Shown here in pieces: positions 27,723-37,009 of a DNA stretch of 64,000 bases. The stretch lies in contig JAHBVT010000001.1 of assembly GCA_019637355.1 (NCBI GenBank), forward strand, positions 3,069,192-3,133,191, written 5' to 3'. The notes beneath the pieces are model-generated. The model saw only the letters and a program-made list of their open reading frames with translations. It had not been told where the DNA came from and searched no databases. The position numbers were made by a program, and so were the translations under genes. Positions within the stretch are counted from its first letter, which is position 1. Every line of letters begins with the position of its first letter. The DNA comes from Gemmatimonadaceae bacterium. Lineage in GTDB: Bacteria > Gemmatimonadota > Gemmatimonadetes > Gemmatimonadales > Gemmatimonadaceae.

Positions 27723-28754
27723 CTAGCGCCGTGCCGCCCGCCAGCGCTGCGGCGGTTCACCCGTCCAGCGCCGGAACGCGCGGAAGAACGACGCCGGCTC
27801 GCTGAACCCGAGCAAGAACGCGACCTCACTCGCCGTCAGCCGCGGGTCGGAGAGCAGGAACTCCGCACGCTCACGGCGCATCGCCTCGACGAGCGCCGCA
27901 AAGGTCGTGCCCTCGGCCGCGAGCCGGCGCTGCATCGTGCGCACGGACATCGCGAGCCGCTTGGCCACGACGCCCTGTTGCGGCTCCCCCGACGGCAACT
28001 CCGCCGCGATCTCGCGACGCACCATCGCCAGTGTGCTGCCGCTGTCGGGCACTTCCTCCAACAGCCGCTCGGCCTGCTGCGCGAGATACCCGAACAACCG
28101 TGGGTCGTGACGCGGCAGCGGCCGGTCGAGCACAGCGGCGTCGAAGGCGATCTCGAAGCGCGGCGCACCCCAGGTGATCCGGCAGCCAAACCACGCCTCG
28201 TGCGCGGCGGCGTCATCCGCGCTCGGAAACGGATAGCTGAGGGACCGCACCGCAACCGGCGCTCCGGTGAGCCCACGCAGCAGCGCGCGGGCAGCGCTCG
28301 CGTAGGCGTACACCGGCTCCCGCAGCCGCGCGAACGGCCCGGCCATCACCTTGCTGAGCACGAGCCGCCGACCATTCGACGTGGAGACTTCGTCCATCTC
28401 GGGCACGAGTTCGGGATGCAGCACCGCCCGATAACGCTGGAACCACTGCAGCGCCTCGCGCACCGTCCGCCCGTGCTGCATCGCGTAGCCGACCGCGCCG
28501 AGCGTCGTCGCGCCAAGCTTCTCGCCCAACGGAAGCCCGATCGGGCGATTGGACAGCGCGAGCCACACCGCGAAATCGGCGGTGACGGGAACGCGGGCGT
28601 CCGGATCGGCGAGCACCGCGGCGTCCAGACCCGAGGCCGTGAGGAGTTCCGCGCGCGGAACGCCGAGCGACTCAGCGGCAGCGATGACGTCCGCGACGAC
28701 CGCCGCGAGGACCGTGCCTTCGACCGGAAACGGAAAAGGGATGGCGCCAGTCAC
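27723..28754 (-). CDS. AraC-family regulator (Arabinose_bd-type sensor)
   Basis: 343 residues from GTG 28754. The N-terminal ~190 residues match the arabinose-binding-like sensor of OruR/MmsR-type regulators (VPVTADFAVWLALSNRPIGLPLG, YAMQHGRTVREALQWFQRYRA). The C-terminal ~100 residues carry the double helix-turn-helix ending SEVAFLLGFSEPASFFRAFRRWTGEPP. It diverges from the oxidoreductase at 28913, a possible target. Confidence 0.88.
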   Translation of the reverse strand: MTGAIPFPFPVEGTVLAAVVADVIAAAESLGVPRAELLTASGLDAAVLADPDARVPVTADFAVWLALSNRPIGLPLGEKLGATTLGAVGYAMQHGRTVREALQWFQRYRAVLHPELVPEMDEVSTSNGRRLVLSKVMAGPFARLREPVYAYASAARALLRGLTGAPVAVRSLSYPFPSADDAAAHEAWFGCRITWGAPRFEIAFDAAVLDRPLPRHDPRLFGYLAQQAERLLEEVPDSGSTLAMVRREIAAELPSGEPQQGVVAKRLAMSVRTMQRRLAAEGTTFAALVEAMRRERAEFLLSDPRLTASEVAFLLGFSEPASFFRAFRRWTGEPPQRWRAARR

Positions 28755-28912
28755 CCCGCAATGCTCGCTACGCCGGCCCGGGGGCGCAACGGGTCGGCGG
28801 CTGGCACTTCGGCGGCGCGTGGCGCCCTTAGTCATATAGAAGTCGGCTTCGGTCAAGGTGGCGCGGCGGCGGGCGGCGCAAGCTTCGGTGTCCTCTCTCA
28901 CCTGAGCACAAA

Positions 28913-29635
28913 ATGACCGTCAGTCCCTCCCTCGCCCCCCTCCAGCGTCCACCGAAAGCGGCAGACGCACCTCGTCTCGTCGTCCTCGGCGCCAGCGGCG
29001 GCTGCGGCAGTTGGGTCGTCCGCCTGGCGGCCGCGCGCGGCTGGCAGGTCACCGCCACCGTGCGGCCCGGCAGCAGCATCGCCGTGCCCGCTGGCGTGCA
29101 GGTGCGCGTCGGCGATGTCACCGACGTGCGGTTCCTCGACGACGTCCTGCCCGATGCGACCGTGGTCGTCTCCGCGCTCGGCCTGCGCCGAGCGGGCCTG
29201 AGTCCGTGGGCGCGCCTGCTGTCGCCGCCGGACCTCACCTCCGGCGTAGTCGAGCGCCTGCTGCCGGTGATGCGCTGGCACGGCGTACCCCGCCTGCTGG
29301 CCATCAGCGCCGGCGGCGTGGCGGAAAGCCGCAGCCAACTCTCGTGGACGATGCGGCAAGTGGTCGACTCGGGCAATGTCGCCGTCGCGTATCGCGACCT
29401 CGAGCGGATGGAAGCGACTCTCGCTGCGAGCGACGTGGACTGGGAAGTCGTGCGTCCGGTGACGCTGCTGTCGGGCCGCCCGACCGGCCGCGCGACCGCT
29501 GTTGACCGCTACACGCTGACCTCCACGGTGAGGCGCGCGGACGTTGCCGCGCACCTCGTGCGGCGCGCGGCCAGCGGCCATCCGCTGCACACGCGCGCCG
29601 TCTTGCTGGGCCAAGGAGCGACCGATGCACGCTGA
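28913..29635 (+). CDS. NAD(P)-binding Rossmann protein
   Basis: 240 residues. Nucleotide-binding loop LVVLGASGGCGSWVVRLA near residue 23, then GDVTDVRFLDDVLPDATVVVSALG as in NmrA/SDR-extended-like proteins. A short atypical SDR, probably a reductase or redox sensor. Its end overlaps the next ATG by 11 bases; the AraC gene is divergent upstream. Confidence 0.8.
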   Translation: MTVSPSLAPLQRPPKAADAPRLVVLGASGGCGSWVVRLAAARGWQVTATVRPGSSIAVPAGVQVRVGDVTDVRFLDDVLPDATVVVSALGLRRAGLSPWARLLSPPDLTSGVVERLLPVMRWHGVPRLLAISAGGVAESRSQLSWTMRQVVDSGNVAVAYRDLERMEATLAASDVDWEVVRPVTLLSGRPTGRATAVDRYTLTSTVRRADVAAHLVRRAASGHPLHTRAVLLGQGATDAR

Positions 29636-30338
29636 TTCGCGATACCTCCGCGTCGTCGGGCAGTTGACGCTGCTCTCGGCGGCGCTCGCCATCGCCAGCT
29701 TGGCTGTCGGGGCGATGGCTGTGGAGTTCGACTTCGACGCCTTCAGCGACCCGACGCGCACCTTGGCGTACGCCGAGCATCACGCACTGATGTTCTGGTT
29801 CGCCATCCTGGATATGTTCGGCTACTACCTGCTGTTGCTGCCGGTGGTGCTGCAGCAGCACCTGTGGTTGCGCGAACGCTCGTCGTGGGCGCCGCTGATC
29901 ACGCTGAGCGGCGTGGCCTACGCCATCATCGGTGCGGTCGGGGCCGCTGTTCTCGCGGCGGTGTGGCCCGACCTGCTGCAGCAGCTGCGCAGTGCCACTG
30001 CCGACGACCAGGCCGTGATCGCCTACATCTTCACTACCGTGACCACGGCGGTGACGAAAGGCCTGTGGAACATTCTCGAAATGGTGTTCGCCGCGTTGTG
30101 GTGGATCGGGGCCGGCCTCCTTCAGCGGGTCGCGATGCCGCTCGTGGGTTGGCTGTCGGTCGCGACCGGCACCTCCTGCCTGCTGGACCTAGTGGGGAAT
30201 CTCGGCGGCGTGGAGGCGCTCAGTGCAGCGGGGCTCAATCTGTATCTCGTGCTCGCGATCGTGTGGGCGGTGGCAATCGGGGTGCACTTGCTTCGCGCGA
30301 CGCCTGGTCAGCCACCAACACAGCGAGAAGCTCCTTGA
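29625..30338 (+). CDS. Multi-pass membrane protein, unknown
   Basis: 237 residues from ATG 29625 with an AAGGAG site at 29613. Six hydrophobic segments (for example LTLLSAALAIASLAVGAMAV and LNLYLVLAIVWAVAIGVHLL). No family recognised. Co-transcribed with the Rossmann protein. Its 3' end overlaps the convergent serine hydrolase by 104 bases. Confidence 0.65.
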   Translation: MHADSRYLRVVGQLTLLSAALAIASLAVGAMAVEFDFDAFSDPTRTLAYAEHHALMFWFAILDMFGYYLLLLPVVLQQHLWLRERSSWAPLITLSGVAYAIIGAVGAAVLAAVWPDLLQQLRSATADDQAVIAYIFTTVTTAVTKGLWNILEMVFAALWWIGAGLLQRVAMPLVGWLSVATGTSCLLDLVGNLGGVEALSAAGLNLYLVLAIVWAVAIGVHLLRATPGQPPTQREAP

Positions 30339-31446
30339 ACGGCGTCTCGACCGCATCATCGGCGACATTCGTTACGAGCAGCACCGCGAAGCCTTTGCGC
30401 GGAGCGAGCGTCGCTTCGGCGATCCAGAAGCTGTTGCTCCCGATATGCCGAAGCATCTTCCCGCCAGCCCAGTCCTGTTCGGTCACCACCCAGCCCGGTG
30501 AGTAGGTCCAGTCCTTTCCGCCCGCCGCGTGCAGGCGCTGCCAGGACGCCGTCGAGAGGAATCGTTCATCGCCATTCTCGCCACGCAGGTGTGCGGCGAC
30601 GAATCGTGCCCAGTCGGCCAGCGTCGTGTGGACGGATCCCGCGGGTCCGGTAGCCGCGGGGTTGTCGGCGTTCGGTCCGAGTGCGACCGGCCGCCATCCG
30701 TCCGCGCCGCGCCGGTGTCCCAAGGGTTGATCCAGCGCCCCCGGCGTACCTGGCGCGCCGAAGCCCGTCCGCGTCATCCCAAGCGGTTCGAATACCTCGC
30801 GCTGCATCAGGTCTTCCCACGGGGAGTCGGTCAGCATCTCCATCATCACGCCGGCGACGAGGAGGCCCGAGTTGGAGTAGACGGTCACGGTGTTCGGTGT
30901 GTTCGTCGGTGCCGTCCTGAGCCCTTGTTCAACGAAGAATCGTCGTTGCTCGCGGGGTGATCCGCCGCGCGCGGCCATCTCCCGCCACAGGGCATCGCTG
31001 AAGTTGAGTGGCGCGCCAGAGCGATGGCTCAGCAACCACACGATCGGCACATCCTTCCACGCCGGGTCGATTGTCGATCCGAAGACGGCACCGATCGTGG
31101 TCTCCCAATTGAGCACGCCACGATCAACCAGGCGCGCGGCGAGCGTCGCCGTCATCGCCTTGGTGCACGAGCCGATATGCCACTGGTCGTCCACGCTTAC
31201 CTGCTGCGTATCCGCCCACGAGCGCAGGCCGACAGCGCCGATGGCTTCGAGTCCGTCAGCGCTCACCACGGCGGCGCCGAGCGCAGGGATCTTGCTCGTT
31301 TCGAGTAGCGGCGCGATGATTCCGGCGAGATCCCGTGGCGCGCGTGCCGCAGCGGACGTCTGTTGACTTCCTTGCCCGCAGGAGCTGGCCGCAAGGCTGA
31401 AGAGCGCCACGGTTCCGAGACGTGCGGCGGGAGATCGGAGGTACAT
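30235..31446 (-). CDS. Serine hydrolase, beta-lactamase/class-C-like lipoprotein
   Basis: 403 residues, lipobox LAASSCGQ. Penicillin-binding fold motifs are present: SCTK (SxxK nucleophile) after WHIG, and YSN (YxN) in TVYSNSGLLVAG. The third motif is probably HIGS near residue 345. Likely a periplasmic esterase or D-alanyl peptidase; not evidently a resistance enzyme. The C-terminal tail overlaps the convergent membrane-protein gene, so the last ~30 residues may be acquired read-through. Confidence 0.85.
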   Translation of the reverse strand: MYLRSPAARLGTVALFSLAASSCGQGSQQTSAAARAPRDLAGIIAPLLETSKIPALGAAVVSADGLEAIGAVGLRSWADTQQVSVDDQWHIGSCTKAMTATLAARLVDRGVLNWETTIGAVFGSTIDPAWKDVPIVWLLSHRSGAPLNFSDALWREMAARGGSPREQRRFFVEQGLRTAPTNTPNTVTVYSNSGLLVAGVMMEMLTDSPWEDLMQREVFEPLGMTRTGFGAPGTPGALDQPLGHRRGADGWRPVALGPNADNPAATGPAGSVHTTLADWARFVAAHLRGENGDERFLSTASWQRLHAAGGKDWTYSPGWVVTEQDWAGGKMLRHIGSNSFWIAEATLAPRKGFAVLLVTNVADDAVETPFKELLAVLVADQASREASAPRLPPPTRSRARDTD

Positions 31447-31653
31447 CGGGGACGCTCTCCTCGTTGCTGCAGTTGTGGGTGCGCGCAGTGTCCGCGAGTT
31501 CGGACGTCATCGTCTCCGACACAGGCTGCCGGGAAAAGGGTTGCCTTCGCTGCGGCTCAAGTCCCCGGCTGAGTCAGACCCGATGACGTGGAGCGCCGTC
31601 GCCTCGGCGCCACTAGTCTCCAGCGCACATTCACAACTCACTTCGAGACGACC

Positions 31654-31887
31654 GTGCCCCTTCCTGCCCAACTCAAGTTTCTCGCTGCCGCCAACATCGG
31701 CGCCTACCTCGTCATCAACGTGCTGATGCTCGTGCTCGGTCCAGTGACGCGCGGACTCTCGCAATTCGGGATGACCGCCATCATCGTCCCGCCGATGGTC
31801 CTCGCGATGGTGTTCCTCGTGATGCCTATTGCGCGTCGCGCCGCTCAGGCGAACAGCCACGCTGAGAGCACGCGGGCGCAGGCATAA
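31654..31887 (+). CDS. Small DUF2798-like membrane protein
   Basis: 77 residues from GTG 31654, a start chosen because the family begins just before LPAQLKFLAAANIGAYLVINVLM. Two membrane helices. A tail overlaps the convergent gene by 43 bases. DUF2798 function is unknown. Confidence 0.5.
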   Translation: MPLPAQLKFLAAANIGAYLVINVLMLVLGPVTRGLSQFGMTAIIVPPMVLAMVFLVMPIARRAAQANSHAESTRAQA

Positions 31888-32345
31888 AGCCCGAGCCCGT
31901 ACACGCTGTGCGTCGCAAGGCTCTTGATGCGAGCCGCGAGCGGATCGCGTGTCGCTGACGATGCCAGTCCGAGTCCAAGCGCCGGCTGCAGCACGAAGAA
32001 CGGCAGCGCTACGGTGACCACGCCAAACCCCAGCGCCGGTAGCACCGTCGGACGCAGGAGCCAGTCGGCCCCGGCCGCGCCGACGAACACCGCCGCCAGC
32101 GCGATGCCGATGCCGTAGTGGGCGATCCAGCCGAGCGTGCATTCACAGCGAGCCAGCTCGGCGTCGGCGATGCTGCGGTGCCGGAACACACCGTGGCGCA
32201 GGTGGCTCACCCAGCGGTCCAGGAGGCAATAGTTGAGTGACGCGATGCCCGCCACGCGCCGCAGGGCGTAGTTCCACGCGTCAATCGCTGCCGTCGCGCC
32301 GGCACCCAGGGCGACGGCGGCAGCCGCGTGCAGCATCGGGCTCAT
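31845..32345 (-). CDS. DUF2938-like membrane protein
   Basis: 166 residues with four hydrophobic segments. The pattern ATAAIDAWNYALRRVAGIASLNYCLLDRWVSHLRHGVF and LGWIAHYGIGIALAAVFV fits DUF2938. Function unknown. In similar genomes the gene often neighbours a LysR regulator, and a decayed LysR lies directly upstream here. Confidence 0.7.
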   Translation of the reverse strand: MSPMLHAAAAVALGAGATAAIDAWNYALRRVAGIASLNYCLLDRWVSHLRHGVFRHRSIADAELARCECTLGWIAHYGIGIALAAVFVGAAGADWLLRPTVLPALGFGVVTVALPFFVLQPALGLGLASSATRDPLAARIKSLATHSVYGLGLYACARVLSAWLFA

Positions 32346-32369
32346 CGCCGCTCCAAGCGCAGGCCCACG

Positions 32370-32982
32370 AGCACCGCGAGATCGTTCCGCGTGCGACTGC
32401 CGGCACCCGTCACCGCCGCGCTCGTGGACGGCGCGGAGTCGGTGCTGCGTCCGGCCGCGAAGGCGCGGATCGACCAGCTCGAACGGAGCTTCGCCATCCG
32501 CAGCAGCGATGGCTTTGTCGAGAACTATGGCCCGCGCTCGTCTCGCGCATCAGCAAGGCCGCTCCGCGCGTGCGTCTGCGCTTCGTTCAGAAGTCCGGCA
32601 AGGACCGAGGGCCATTGCGCGACGGGCTGGTAGATCTCGAGACCGGCGTCGTGGACGCCGTGACCGCCCCTGAGTTCAAGATGCAGATGCTGTTTCGCGA
32701 TCGCTTCGTCGGCATCGTGCGTGCTGGGCACGCGTTGGCCAGCGGCCGAGTCACCCCGCGGCGGTCGCCATCGTGCGGCAGAGCGACCTCGTTGCCGTCG
32801 TGCCTGAGCGACACACGGCAAACCTCTGCGAGGGGTTAGTCCGGTTCACGCTGCCGTTCACGACCGACGCGCTCGTGGTCGCGATGCTCTGGCATCCACG
32901 ACTCGACGCCGATGGTGCACATCGTTGGCTTCGCGAGTGCGTGCGGGCGACGTGCCGTGATGATGCGTCACCCGCGCGGTGA
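32370..32982 (+). pseudogene. Decayed LysR-family regulator
   Basis: Pieces of a LysR effector domain occur in order but in three frames: AESVLRPAAKARIDQLERSF, then VRLRFVQKSGKDRGPLRDGLVDLETGVVDAV, then SDLVAVVPERHTANLCEGLVRFTLPF. The DNA-binding helix-turn-helix is missing upstream and at least two frameshifts are needed. It is probably a dead copy of the regulator for the DUF2938 gene, from which it diverges. Confidence 0.7.
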
Positions 32983-33579
32983 GGCAGCCAGACGCAGGCC
33001 CAAGAACGTCGCGCTGAAGTCCGAGATGCCACCCCGCGACTTCTCGCCGAACACGTTCACCTGCTTGGCGAATACGCCGACCTCATAGCCGCGCACGCGG
33101 CGGCCGACGTCCACGTACGGCGCCAGGAATGCACCGTCCCCCTTGAAGAACGCCCCCGTCGACGCGCCCTGCGACGGCGCGGCGCCCTGACGCGCCATTG
33201 CGTTCACGATCAATCCGCCGCCGTGCACGCCGGCGGACACATACCAGGTCCGCCCGTACCGGAACTCCACTACCGGCCCCGCCGCCTGATAGTTCATCGT
33301 CGTCACTTGGTCCTTGTCGGAACTGGCGACCAACGTCTCCACACCCACGCGCAGGTATGGCTTCAGCGCGTACATCAGAAAGAAGCCGGACATATGCGGC
33401 CCCTCCGGTCCATCAGGCGCGAGGTCGTCGAAGGCCGGGTCAAGCCCTGAGAGTGTCATCGGTGCCGTGGCCAGAGCCGACCGAATGCCAGCGACGAGTC
33501 GAGGTTCACGCTCCTGCGCGCCAGAGAGGTTCGGCAGCATCGCCGACAAGAGTCCGAGTAGAACGAGTTGCTTCACCAT
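32968..33579 (-). CDS. Outer-membrane beta-barrel-like secreted protein
   Basis: 203 residues, signal peptide LLGLLSAMLPNLSGAQ. Alternating strands with aromatic ends (LKPYLRVGVETLVAS, TWYVSAGVHGGGLIV, FSATFLGLRLAASPRG) suggest a small eight-stranded barrel. Function unknown. Confidence 0.6.
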   Translation of the reverse strand: MVKQLVLLGLLSAMLPNLSGAQEREPRLVAGIRSALATAPMTLSGLDPAFDDLAPDGPEGPHMSGFFLMYALKPYLRVGVETLVASSDKDQVTTMNYQAAGPVVEFRYGRTWYVSAGVHGGGLIVNAMARQGAAPSQGASTGAFFKGDGAFLAPYVDVGRRVRGYEVGVFAKQVNVFGEKSRGGISDFSATFLGLRLAASPRG

Positions 33580-33743
33580 CTGTTACCTCTGCGTTGAGTG
33601 AGTGCCATCGGCCAACGCAGGGAGTGTCGCTGGAAGGGGGGCTCGGGCGATTGAACGAGAGGGCTAACCTGCGCCGCCGGGCCGCGACGCAACTCAGCCG
33701 CTGCGTTCAAGCCGAGTGCACCGGGTGGCCCTATCCTCCTGCT

Positions 33744-34412
33744 ATGCCTATTGCCTTCCGCCACCGCCGCGATGCCAGCCCGTTCAAGCCACCGCTCCTC
33801 GGGATGACCGTACATCGCGAACTCAATCCCGACGTGATGGCGCGGCTTCAGGGCCGCACGCGCGAGGAGATCGACAATCGCTTTGCCGGAGGCCATCGCG
33901 CATACATCGCAAGCATCGATGGCGCGCCTGCCGCCTGGGGCTGGGTCGCCACGACGGCTGCGACCATCGGCGAGCTCAAGGCGTCGTTCGTCGTGCCGCA
34001 GGCCGACCGATACCTCTGGAACTTCGTCACGCTCGCCGCGTATCGTGGCCGTGGCATCTATCCGCGGCTACTCGATGCCATCGTCGACGCTGAGTCGGTC
34101 GATGGCGAACGATTCTGGATCGCCTACGCACCGGAGAACCACGCCTCTGGCATCGGCATCCAGAAGGCCGGCTTTGCGCTCGTGGCCGAGCTCTCGTTTG
34201 ACCTCGCCGGGCGTCCCGTCGTTCGCGACATCCGTCCCGAGGGCGGTCGCGCGGCGTCGCGGCTCCTGGGGCTTCCCCTGATCACCGAGGCCGTCGCTCA
34301 ATGCTGGAGGTGCGCGCGCAGCTCCGCACCTTCCGCATCGAGCTGCGCTGGCGGCGTGTGTTCCTGCGACTATCAACGGGCTGAACAGCCCTGCACCTTG
34401 GAGACGGTATGA
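33744..34412 (+). CDS. GNAT-family acetyltransferase
   Basis: 222 residues from ATG 33744. The acetyl-CoA strand and loop are seen in LWNFVTLAAYRGRGIYPRLL, followed by RFWIAYAPENHASGIGIQKAGF. The C-terminal ~35 residues are cysteine-rich and may be a read-through extension. It ends in an ATGA overlap with the oxidoreductase. Confidence 0.78.
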   Translation: MPIAFRHRRDASPFKPPLLGMTVHRELNPDVMARLQGRTREEIDNRFAGGHRAYIASIDGAPAAWGWVATTAATIGELKASFVVPQADRYLWNFVTLAAYRGRGIYPRLLDAIVDAESVDGERFWIAYAPENHASGIGIQKAGFALVAELSFDLAGRPVVRDIRPEGGRAASRLLGLPLITEAVAQCWRCARSSAPSASSCAGGVCSCDYQRAEQPCTLETV

Positions 34413-35386
34413 AAGCAGCAGTGTATGAGCAGTATGGAGCGCCCGAGGTCGTGTCGATCCGCGAGGTCCCGACGCCCACGCCGGCGGCTGGCGAAGTGCT
34501 GATTCGGGTGCACGCCACCACCGTGTCCACTGGCGACTGGCGGGCGCGCAGTCTGGAAATGCCTCCGGGCTTCGGTCCGTTCGGCCGGCTCTTCTTCGGC
34601 ATCTCGCGCCCTCGGCAACCGATCCTCGGCACGGAGCTCTCGGGTACCATCGCCGCACTCGGCGCCGGCGTCAGCAACTTTGCGGTCGGCGACGAGGTCT
34701 TCGCCTTTGCGGATGCCAAGATGGGCGCCCACGCGGAGTTTCGGTGCATCGCGGCAGACGGCCTCGTGGTCAAGAAGCCAGCGCGGCTCACGTTCGAGCA
34801 GGCCGCCGCCATCTCGTTCGGCGGGATGACGATGATCGGCTTCTACGATCGCGCAGCGCTCCGACGCGGCGAGCGCGTGCTCGTGAACGGCGCGTCGGGT
34901 GCGGTGGGGTCCGCCGCCGTCCAGCTCGCGCGTCACGCGGGTGCCGAGGTGACGGCGGTGTGCAGTGCGGCCAACGCCGATATCGTCCGTGCGCTCGGCG
35001 CGACTCACGTGATCGACTACGCGCGCGAGGACTTTGCGACCACTGGGCAGACGTACGACGTCATCGTCGATACCGTCGGCAACGCCCCTTATGCACGCGT
35101 GGCAAATGCGCTCGTCGCGGGCGGCCGCCTGCTCGCGGTCCTCAGTGGTTTCGGTGAACTCCTCCGCTCGCCGCTGGCGGGTCGCTCGCGCGGGCATCGT
35201 GTAATCGCAGGTCCGTCGGTGGCACGCGTGGAAGACCTGCAGCGGCTGGCCGCGCTCGCAGCGGCCGGGGACTACACGCCGCTGATTGACCGCACCTATG
35301 AGTTCGCCCAGATCGTCGAGGCACATCGCCGCGTCGAGACCAAGCGCAAACGCGGCAGCGTCGTCGTTATGGTGTCGGCGGCGTAG
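34409..35386 (+). CDS. NAD(P)-dependent quinone oxidoreductase-like dehydrogenase
   Basis: 325 residues of the zinc-free MDR/QOR class: GroES-like start (MKAAVYEQYGAPEVVSIREV), then VLVNGASGAVGSAAVQLARHAGAEVTAV with the AxGxxG cofactor loop. The zinc cysteines of alcohol dehydrogenases are absent. Likely reduces quinones or enones with NADPH. Coupled to the upstream acetyltransferase; convergent with an AraC gene, overlapping by 20 bases. Confidence 0.88.
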   Translation: MKAAVYEQYGAPEVVSIREVPTPTPAAGEVLIRVHATTVSTGDWRARSLEMPPGFGPFGRLFFGISRPRQPILGTELSGTIAALGAGVSNFAVGDEVFAFADAKMGAHAEFRCIAADGLVVKKPARLTFEQAAAISFGGMTMIGFYDRAALRRGERVLVNGASGAVGSAAVQLARHAGAEVTAVCSAANADIVRALGATHVIDYAREDFATTGQTYDVIVDTVGNAPYARVANALVAGGRLLAVLSGFGELLRSPLAGRSRGHRVIAGPSVARVEDLQRLAALAAAGDYTPLIDRTYEFAQIVEAHRRVETKRKRGSVVVMVSAA

Positions 35387-36155
35387 GGCCGGCAGCGACC
35401 TGCAGCAGCGATGGGGGGAATCCGAACATCCGGTTGGAGGTGCGCGTGAAGTGCGCGGCATCCGCGAAGCCGGCGCGGTGCGCCGCGGTCGAGATCGACT
35501 CGCCCTGCGCGAGCAGGTCCCACGCGAGGATGAAGCGTCGCCACAGGATGTACGGGCGCATCCCCATCCCCGTCTGCTCGACGAACAGGTGGCGGAATCG
35601 GCCGGGGGAGAGAAAGACGTGGGCCGCAACCGCGTCCAGTGTCACATCCGTGTCGAGATGTGTGCGGACGAACTCTATGGCGCGCAGGATGCGGTCGTCG
35701 GTGACGGTTGGCGCTGCGGCGCTGGAGGTGAGCGCCGCGATCACCCGAGTGGCGCCGGTGATGAGTTGCGGCTTGCTGCTGCCGGCGAGCCAGCCGGCGA
35801 AGAGGTCGGTACACACACCACGCACTGCCGCCTCGTCGATGGAGGCGAGGCCGCCTGCGGGCAGGCGGGCAGCGAGCGTGCGGCCCGCGGAGGTCTCTGG
35901 CTCGACGAAGATCACGGCATTGTAGGTGGCTGCCGTCGCATCCATCGAGTGCGACTGGCGCGAGGCGACGATGCCGAGTGGATAGGGCAGCCACGGTTCG
36001 TCATCGGAGCGACGTAGCCCCACGGGGCCTGCGTAGCCAAAGGCCACCTGAATCGCCTGGTGGGCGTGCGTGGGAATGACCCGGTTTGCGTGCCCGATGA
36101 GAAGCACGCCTCCATCCCAGGCAACGAGATCGCCGACACCCACTGGCGCGGACAC
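35367..36155 (-). CDS. AraC-family regulator
   Basis: 262 residues. Cupin-like sensor half (HANRVIPTHAHQAIQVAFGY), then a double helix-turn-helix with DAVAAHVFLSPGRFRHLFVEQTGMGMRPYILW and HRAGFADAAHFTRTSNRMFGFPPS. Its 3' end overlaps the convergent dehydrogenase. Targets unknown. Confidence 0.88.
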   Translation of the reverse strand: MSAPVGVGDLVAWDGGVLLIGHANRVIPTHAHQAIQVAFGYAGPVGLRRSDDEPWLPYPLGIVASRQSHSMDATAATYNAVIFVEPETSAGRTLAARLPAGGLASIDEAAVRGVCTDLFAGWLAGSSKPQLITGATRVIAALTSSAAAPTVTDDRILRAIEFVRTHLDTDVTLDAVAAHVFLSPGRFRHLFVEQTGMGMRPYILWRRFILAWDLLAQGESISTAAHRAGFADAAHFTRTSNRMFGFPPSLLQVAAGPTPPTP

Positions 36156-36248
36156 GGACGTGAGCCTCTAAGAGAAGTGATGAGAAAAGATGTTCGCGCT
36201 GCGTGTGTGGGTCATCACGAGATCGTGCTCGTTCCTGTCATCCGGAGC

Positions 36249-36878
36249 TCACGCCCTGACATAACGCAGGTGTGTCGCGGCGGGTCCGTTGATGACACGA
36301 TCGATGCGGAACTGTGGCCCGGGCTCGGCAATGTTCTCGAAGAGCCGTCGTCCGCGGTGAAACAGCACCGGTGCGAGCGCGATCTCCAGCTCGTCGACCA
36401 GGTCGCGATTCAGGAATTGCTGGATGACATCGGCGCCCCCGGCAATACGGACGTCGCGGTCGCCCGCGGCATCCCGTGCGAGCGCGAGGGCGCGCTCAGG
36501 GCCGTCGGTGACGAAGTGGAACATCGTGCCGCCCGGGCGCGCCCAGGGTTCTCGGGGGGAATGCGTAAGCACGTAGACCGGCGTGTGGAACGGAGCTTCT
36601 TCCGGCCAGGCGACCTCGCCTTGGTCGAACATCCGCCTGCCCATAATGTTCGCGCCGATGCGCTCGGTGGTGTGTCGAACGAGATCGTTGATTGGGCCCG
36701 TCTCGCCACCGCCGCCGATCTTGAGGTTCTCGCGGAAGTACTGGGTGTTAACGATCCAGGCCATCAGCGCGCCCCACTTGGCTCCCCACCCCATATGGCC
36801 GGGGTCACTCATTGTCATTCCTTCCGGGGCGAGGTAGCCATCGAGGCTCAGCCCGATGCTGACGAAGACCTTGCTCAT
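36249..36878 (-). CDS. Dihydrofolate reductase-like (RibD C-terminal family) protein
   Basis: 209 residues from ATG 36878 (MSKVFVSIGLSLDGYLAPEG). ANIMGRRMFDQGEVAWPEE, VYVLTHSPREPW, RIAGGADVIQQFLNRDLVDELEIALAPVLFHRG match the family. A second, distinct member lies at 18254-18811. NADPH-dependent reductase of unknown substrate. Confidence 0.88.
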   Translation of the reverse strand: MSKVFVSIGLSLDGYLAPEGMTMSDPGHMGWGAKWGALMAWIVNTQYFRENLKIGGGGETGPINDLVRHTTERIGANIMGRRMFDQGEVAWPEEAPFHTPVYVLTHSPREPWARPGGTMFHFVTDGPERALALARDAAGDRDVRIAGGADVIQQFLNRDLVDELEIALAPVLFHRGRRLFENIAEPGPQFRIDRVINGPAATHLRYVRA

Positions 36879-37009
36879 TTGTCCGTAGGTGTCAGTGTCA
36901 ACTGGCCAGCCCACGCTTCTGGCGATTCCCGACCACAGCAACCCTCGAGATGCTAACGCCTCGTGAGCGCCACGTCTACGAGCTCCGGCGGCCCTCTAGG
37001 CGTCGTCCC